A stretch of 64,000 bases of DNA from Klebsormidium nitens (taxonomy: Eukaryota > Streptophyta > Klebsormidiophyceae > Klebsormidiales > Klebsormidiaceae): the NCBI GenBank assembly GCA_000708835.1, contig DF237255.1:42597-106596 (forward strand), in the 5' to 3' direction. The stretch's first letter is position 1. Every line of letters starts with the position of its first letter. A program made the position numbers and the translations under genes. The notes under the pieces are model-generated. The model searched no databases and was not told the origin of the DNA. It saw only the letters and a list, made by a program, of their open reading frames with translations. Positions 58,723 to 64,000 of the stretch are shown in pieces.

Positions 58723-61700
58723 ATGGAGGGCAGCAATGTTGGCCCCGAAGCAAATTGGCGGCCGGGGGGTCGCCCAGACAGATCAAATGATGGCTGGCGC
58801 CAAGAAAGTGGCGATCGGCGCCCAAGAAATGACAGCCGGCAGGGAGAGCACGCCAGCTGGCGTGGAGGAAGTGACAGCTGGCAGCGGGGACATGGCGGCT
58901 GGCATGGAGGACGCGACAGCTGGCGGGCCTCCCAGCAGCCTTCTTCACAGTCCAGGAACAGAACGGGTGACAATGCTGAGCACTTTGGAACCACTGGCGC
59001 TCAGGGGCGCGGTCTGAGGGGCCAACAAATTGCCGGACAATATGGCAACAGGATACTCAGCTCGGAGCGTCCGCAGACATGGTCTGAAACTCGATCAAGG
59101 CAGGACACTCAGCAGAGGCGACCACAACAGCTTCCGCAGACTGGCCAAAGGGAAAGCGTGGGAGAGATTACGGAAAAAGTGCAAGGTATGAGCTTAGAAA
59201 GGGGCCCGCGGGAGACGGGTGGTAAGGAAGTTGCACGGGGCCTTCTGGGAACGTGCCTGGACATGTGCCCAGGTAAGTCAAGCTTGCGCTGCTTTCGTTA
59301 CTCTTCTCTCTTTCTATCTTTCATTCATTCTTTGTTAGCAATATCCAAGGTTTGAAGAAATATATGCTTGAATCAATTTCCCAGCTAGATCGAAAGCCTC
59401 ACCAACTTCTCACCCATCTGTTTCGACCATGCGACCACCTTCCGTGCCGTGAACTATCGTAGGATCTTTGCAGCAGGCCTTTTGTTTGCTCCTCTCACAA
59501 GAGGCGCATGGTTGCTCGTAGTGAACTTCAGCCAAGCATAGTTTGGTTCAAGAGATGTTTCGAGACTCGGATCAGTCTCAGTGACCATAAACAAGTATGT
59601 GACCCAGAGGTAGCATCAAGAGCTGCGCTCTAAGCACTGTCGATCAATCCACCCAATCTCAGTCTCCAAACTTTAAGAACGTTTTGAAGCACCTAGTCAC
59701 AAAACCAACGGTTTGTCGGCGACCTGACTTCTTGGAGCGCATCCGAAACTGAGTACTTCTTTCATTACAGAAAAGCTCCAAGCCAAAGCCGAACCTCTTC
59801 GGTTGTTGATGTGCACATCTTCTTTTCGATGTTATAGAAAAGGAGCGCCGGGACCGAGAGCGGTTTAAGGACCTGGCGGTCTTTGAGAGGGTGGATGGAA
59901 GCCGGGAGCGGACCTCTGCGGACCTAGCCGTCAAAAAGGTGCGCAGTACTATGAAACTGCTGTCCCTGCAGCCCTCGCAGTGGGATTTCTGGGCCTTCGC
60001 TTTATCATACCCACCCCACAGGAAGGCTGTCTTGACATTCTGACAACGAATCCAGACTCTGAAACACCTCCAGGCACATCTGTCCAAAACTCTGCAGCCC
60101 CTCCATTTGAAGGACTTCGGAGGATTGCCTTAGACAACATCGCTTTGCCCACGAAATGCCCCCACGGTTCTCCCTTGTGTTGGTCAATCTGGCGACAAGC
60201 ACTGCACATGACATGTTCGAACGAAGTGTTGCTCCTATGTCAGGATATGTCACACGTAGTATCTGTTTGTCCTGCTGATACTAACACGTTGAGTTGCGGA
60301 ACCTGCTTTGTTTTCACCTACTCTTTTGCCCTCTTTGGAGAAGCCACTTCTCATGTGCGATGTATGGAGTTGAATCCCTGGCACAAGTCTGTCCACCGTT
60401 CAGTGGAGTTCTTACCATCTTTTTCCCTGAGAGTTGGCACATCTGAATGCCCCATCTCAAACACAACCTTCCTTTGTCCACAACTCTGTCGACTCTCAGA
60501 AGCGACAGAGCATCTTCGAAACTGCCCACTTTCGGCGGCCCCCCCCTCCCTCGCCCACCCTCAAAAACCTCGAACGTGAAGGTTGAATGCCGCTTTGGTT
60601 AGCAGACACTGTGGATCTTGTTTCCTTCCAGTTCTCGAGAAATGCGGCCGAGTGCCCCGAGGACATTCGCCCGGTTCCAGTGCTCCTGCGGACAATGGAG
60701 TACCTTCTGGGCTTGCTGGACGATCCCCGGGGGCAGTCCCTTGCGACAGTGCACGCCTTTCTCTGGGATCGCTTCCGAGCCATTCGGCAGGTAAGGCAGT
60801 CCTCGATCGATGTTCGTCCGTTTCTGTCGAGTGGTTGATCGCAGTTGTTTCTCTCCGTTGCTTTGTTCTGTCGATTGAGTGTTAGCTCGTCTCGTCGTTT
60901 GGTAGCCTAGTTTCTGTATGTAATTTTCACAGTTGTGCAAGCTGTTTTTCGGAAGTACCTCTGGGCCATCCGGCAGGGGAGGCAATCCCTCTTGAATTGA
61001 TTGAATATCTCTCCCCCCCCTCTAGCATAGACGTCATTCCTCGCTCTTGTTTGTCCTCGCAGGACCTCACTTGCATGTTAGCACTTCCCTCTCTCAGACC
61101 GCAGTGTGCCTCCCCAAACGCATTGCGCCTACAAAACCCAATTCCCCTCGGCGAAATTAAGGGAGAGAGTTCTTTAGTCTGCTATTTTTTATCCTCTAGA
61201 AACGATTGATCCATCTTCTGGAAAACAACTCTCCTCGCAGGACCTCACTCTCCAGCACTGCGTCTCTCCTGCCGCAGTGCGCCTCCACGAGCAAATGGCG
61301 CGATTCCACATTCTCTCCCACTACGAGTTATGCGAATCCTCGGGCCCCCAAGTCCGCGCTTCCCCCCCGGAAGAGGAGCGGTTCGAGCCGCATATGAATC
61401 TGGAACAGCTGTCGAAGACGCTGGCCGGGCTGTTTCAGATGTACGACGATCTGCACCGAAAAGGGGGGGTGGAGTTCCGGACGGAGGGCGAGTTCCGGGC
61501 GTACTATATTTTGATGCAGACGGCGAAAAGTGACGGACGGGTGAGGCCGATTTTTGAAAAAGCGCACGGTCTTTTGTTGCTTGTACCTCACCGTCTTTCG
61601 TATGTTTCCTTGCTTCTTTTCCCCTTTGTCCTCGGTTTCATGTTGTTTTCCCTCAGCGGCTTACCACGAAATGTGGCAAACGAGTTATACCACTTGAAAC

Positions 61701-63282
61701 AGATTGAATCTAGGTAACGGAAAAATACTTTTAGAACCCTCGGCTCAAAGCAGTTTTTCTGCTTTGGGGACGACTCTGAGACCCTTCCAAGAAGAGCAAA
61801 CTCTCGTAAGTCGAAACCGCGCTCGAATTCCGTTGACTTCCGTGCTTGACAAACTGCAAATAAACTCCGCAGCGTTTACCCCCCTGCTGATGGGCCTCCG
61901 TCCGCTGGTGCTCCGGACGCCCGAAGTGCGCTTCCCTTTATTTGCGTTTGTCTTCCGTTTTTGAGAAACGAAATTCCGCTGCAAATGGGCGCTGCCGCCG
62001 TGACCCCCTCACTCATGCGCCTCCGTCTGGTGGTGATCTGGTCGTTCTATTTCCGTTGCGTTCAAACCTTGAGAAACGGATTCCGCGCAGGTGGACGCTG
62101 CCGCCGTGACCCCCCTGCTGATGCGTCTCCGTCCGGCGGTGCTCCAATCGTGCGAGGTATGCTTCACTCTGCGCGCCTTCTGCTGTGCGCGCGCAGGGGA
62201 CTACGTCCGCTTCTTCAGGCTGGCCGCCGGGGCCTCTTATCTCCAGACCTGCATCCTTCACGGGGCGTTTCCGCAGGTGACTTAGCGAAAGAGCGTCGTT
62301 CTCGAATGCTCGACTTGTTTCAATTTGTTGTTCCTTCTTTTTTGGCCTTCTCCTTTCGGTAGTTTACTTCTGTCTGTCGGGTCGCTTGCTTGCGTCTTTC
62401 CTTCTGACTTTTTAGCTCTGTTGCTTGGCTTTCACTCCTATTTTCTTTCTGTCTGTTTTTCTCGATTCTTCCTTGAATGCTCCTAAGCCAGGGCCGAAAA
62501 GAGTGGCAAATCAAGTGTGAAAACACAACTGCGTTAGCACCGACTGTTGAGGGTTCACTCCGCCTATCGCAGCGCTTTTACCATTAGCTTGCCCGTCAAA
62601 TTCGACTCTCAGAGCGCTTTCGGGAAGACGTCCAGAATCTGCGTCGACGACACTTGCTGTGATGATGCTTAATTTGCGCGACCACCGAGCAAGCTCGAGT
62701 CTGGCAACGTGTGCTGTTGCTTCGATGGGTGCATCGCGTCATTCAGAGCGACAAGCTTCGAGGAGCTGCTTCGAAAGGCAAACGCTCAGCTGCCTTTCGA
62801 GTGCTTCGCTGCGCATAAGATTCACTGTGCGTATAGTTACTTTCGCGCATGCTTTCGCTCAGTAGTTGGCCCGCTTACACCTTTGCGTCTTTTCTACTTG
62901 GTTTCCAGCTTGGCCTATACTATTCTTTGGTATAATCCCCTGCGTATGACTTACTTCGTGTCTGAAAGGCTTCCTGTGTTTTCCACAGGTGCGTTCCCGT
63001 GCTCTTCAAGTCCTCAACAAAGCCAGCATGAAGGGCCAGGCCTGGCCGCTGGCCGCCCTTTCCTCGGTCCTTTCTACCGAGGGAGAGGTGGCTCCCAGCG
63101 TGTTGTGCTTAGACTACGGCCTGAGACTGGCCGAGGATAGACAGGGGCAACCGGCCGTGCTTCTGAATGAACCGGGCGTGATAGTGCAAAGGCCTGTGAA
63201 CACTGTACATAGGAAGGCTAGGTTGGTAGACGGCCTCAGACGATTGCGGTCGTTGAGAAGTGAGGTAGAATGCAACGCGTAA
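58723..63282 (+). CDS. SAC3C: SAC3/GANP family protein, SAC3C-like
   Basis: Six exons: 58723-59272, 59838-59938, 60632-60790, 61241-61540, 62091-62276 and 62989-63282, giving 529 residues; phases agree. The SAC3/GANP domain starts LGTCLDMCPEKERRDRERFK (residues ~176 on). Next come LAVFERVDGSRERTSADLAV, DIRPVPVLLRTMEYLLGLLD and DLTLQHCVSPAAVRLHEQMA. After these are NLEQLSKTLAGLFQMYDDLH and FFRLAAGASYLQTCILH, then a helical C-terminal part. It resembles Arabidopsis SAC3C more than the larger SAC3A/B. The family scaffolds TREX-2-type mRNA export or splicing-linked complexes. The first ~170 residues are disordered and rich in G, W, R, Q and S, from imperfect ~30-bp repeats. Exon 5 reads through a possible GTATGC/GCGCAG pair, and family alignment says it is not an intron. 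Introns 3 and 4 hold duplicated exon edges. Confidence 0.92.
58780..58935 (+). repeat. Imperfect ~30-bp repeats coding a W/G/R-rich segment of SAC3C
   Basis: Repeated GGCTGGCA or AGCTGGC with GAGGA/GGGGACA blocks. In the coding frame these give spaced tryptophans (DGWRQ, ASWRGG, DSWQRG, GGWHGG, DSWRAS). Confidence 0.7.
60955..60992 (+). pseudogene. Dead copy of SAC3C exon 3 end
   Basis: GGGCCATCCGGCAG|GGGAGGCAATCC is a copy of GAGCCATTCGGCAG|GTAAGGCAGTCC at 60776-60800, about 185 bp downstream in intron 3. The donor GT has become GG in the copy. Confidence 0.75.
61052..61115 (+). pseudogene. Copy of SAC3C exon 4 start
   Basis: GTCCTCGCAG|GACCTCACTTGCATG, then CTCTCTCAGACCGCAGTGTGCC, matches the real junction CTCCTCGCAG|GACCTCACTCTCCAG, then GTCTCTCCTGCCGCAGTGCGCC, starting at 61241, about 178 bp on. 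The acceptor AG is intact in the copy. Confidence 0.85.
61860..62160 (+). repeat. Three-copy array of SAC3C intron 4 / exon 5 junction
   Basis: The exon 5 start (GTGACCCCCCTGCTGATGCG, then CTCCGTCCGGCGGTGCTCC) and the intron before it (GAGAAACGGATTCCGC) are present three times at about 106-bp spacing, around 61865, 61970 and 62078. The last is the real exon. The first copy keeps CCGCAG; the middle copy reads CTGCAA, its AG lost. Confidence 0.88.
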
Positions 63283-64000
63283 TGTACGACGAGTATTTGG
63301 CAAAAGATGCGACGTCGAGTGTGGTTACAGTGGACTGTATATATAGCAATTTTCACTACAGGAAACGCTGGCTGCCATTGCGGCGCGGCTGTCATGCATT
63401 TAATCAAGCGAAGCACCAGATGACAAGGAACAAACATTTGGGTCTCGGTTGAGCGAGTGACCAGACATGATCCGATCGAGGCGGCCTTGTCGATTTCCGT
63501 GACTGTGACAGTGACTGGAGTAAAGTACAAAGAGTCCCATCGGCCGGCCGGCAAAGCTCTTACGACAATGATTCGAATGCTCGCAGGGTCGATAAGCTCA
63601 CTAACGTCTGCACGCCCGCTGCATGTTGCCATATCCGGATCCACATAGCGACGATCGTGGTGGCAAATGCCACATATGCATTCGACAGCTCTGGCACTAG
63701 GCTACCATGCATATTATCAGTCGATCGATAACATGATTGGCCGTCTGTGCGACGGCAAGGGCTTGCCTCTTCCTCGATTCCAACCGCTATCAACGGTTGT
63801 AAATCGCAGGTGGCATCGAATATTGGCAATCTTCGTTTCTACGGTGTAGATGTCTGGGTCGTGAAACCAGCCAACCGAGCAAGCGCGAAATTCCGACGTC
63901 GTATCGCGGACATGCACGAAGGCCAACTTCAAGACTTGCACCATGGACCGCTCAGACCCATTTGTTCGATTCGTAAGGTGCAACTGCGCCGCGCGCGGGG
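63283..64000. other. Downstream of SAC3C, no gene recognised
   Basis: Presumably SAC3C 3' untranslated region at first, then intergenic sequence. Overlapping frames on both strands up to 89 residues show no family likeness. A minus-strand frame at 63717-63983 could be part of a gene continuing past the window, but nothing supports it. Confidence 0.4.

Noticed and set aside
62157-62196. Possible intron in SAC3C exon 5 (GTATGC...GCGCAG)
   Set aside because: Removing it breaks phase, while reading through gives CEVCFTLRAF..., which aligns with the Arabidopsis family member.

Overview
This is a nuclear genome window from a eukaryote, most likely a streptophyte green alga or a relative close to the land-plant base. 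A Klebsormidium-like genome is my best guess, but the sequence does not prove it. The reasons are GT-AG introns in every gene, a plant-type polyphenol oxidase, an organelle IF-3 with presequence and acidic tail, a plant-type SAC3 family C protein, and GC-rich exons beside AT-richer introns. There are no operons, no Shine-Dalgarno logic, and no tRNA, rRNA or CRISPR that I can see. Most long open frames in the window are shadows. I built the gene models by hand from splice sites, reading-frame phase and protein-family similarity.

Layout. (1) 1-4061, plus: 3' part of a DUF1308 (C7orf25/UPF0415-like) gene, three exons. (2) 6417-10947, minus: a six-bladed tectonin beta-propeller protein with a presequence, five exons. 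(3) 13112-17834: a complete hAT transposon with 13-bp terminal inverted repeats, a perfect 8-bp target-site duplication and a four-exon transposase gene on the minus strand. It sits in the shared upstream region of the divergent tectonin and polyphenol oxidase genes. (4) 18915-25799, plus: a secreted tyrosinase/polyphenol oxidase, eight exons including a 19-nt microexon, preceded by six ACCTACC (AC-element) motifs. (5) 25800-47426: about 21.6 kb with no recognisable gene, made largely of old, diverged, long direct repeats, plus one sharp hairpin-forming inverted repeat. (6) 47427-55357, minus: translation initiation factor IF-3, nine exons down to 34 nt, with a 3.7-kb intron. (7) 56106-56363, plus: first exon of a possible small membrane protein. 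(8) 58723-63282, plus: a SAC3/GANP family protein (SAC3C-like), six exons.

The signal that stands out is not one gene. In four unrelated genes (DUF1308, tectonin, polyphenol oxidase, SAC3C) I count nine places where a short segment spanning an exon-intron junction is repeated head to tail inside the intron. Units are about 80-190 bp, in 2 to 10 copies. The copies carry the first or last codons of the exon together with the splice site, and in several the duplicated AG or GT has since mutated while in others it is intact. It looks like an ongoing process of intron growth by tandem duplication of splice junctions, leaving graded decoy splice sites.

The genes are not a pathway: they are housekeeping (IF-3, SAC3C, DUF1308), secretory redox (polyphenol oxidase) and a lectin-like propeller. 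Any shared regulation is limited to the tectonin/polyphenol oxidase divergent promoter region, which the hAT element has split.
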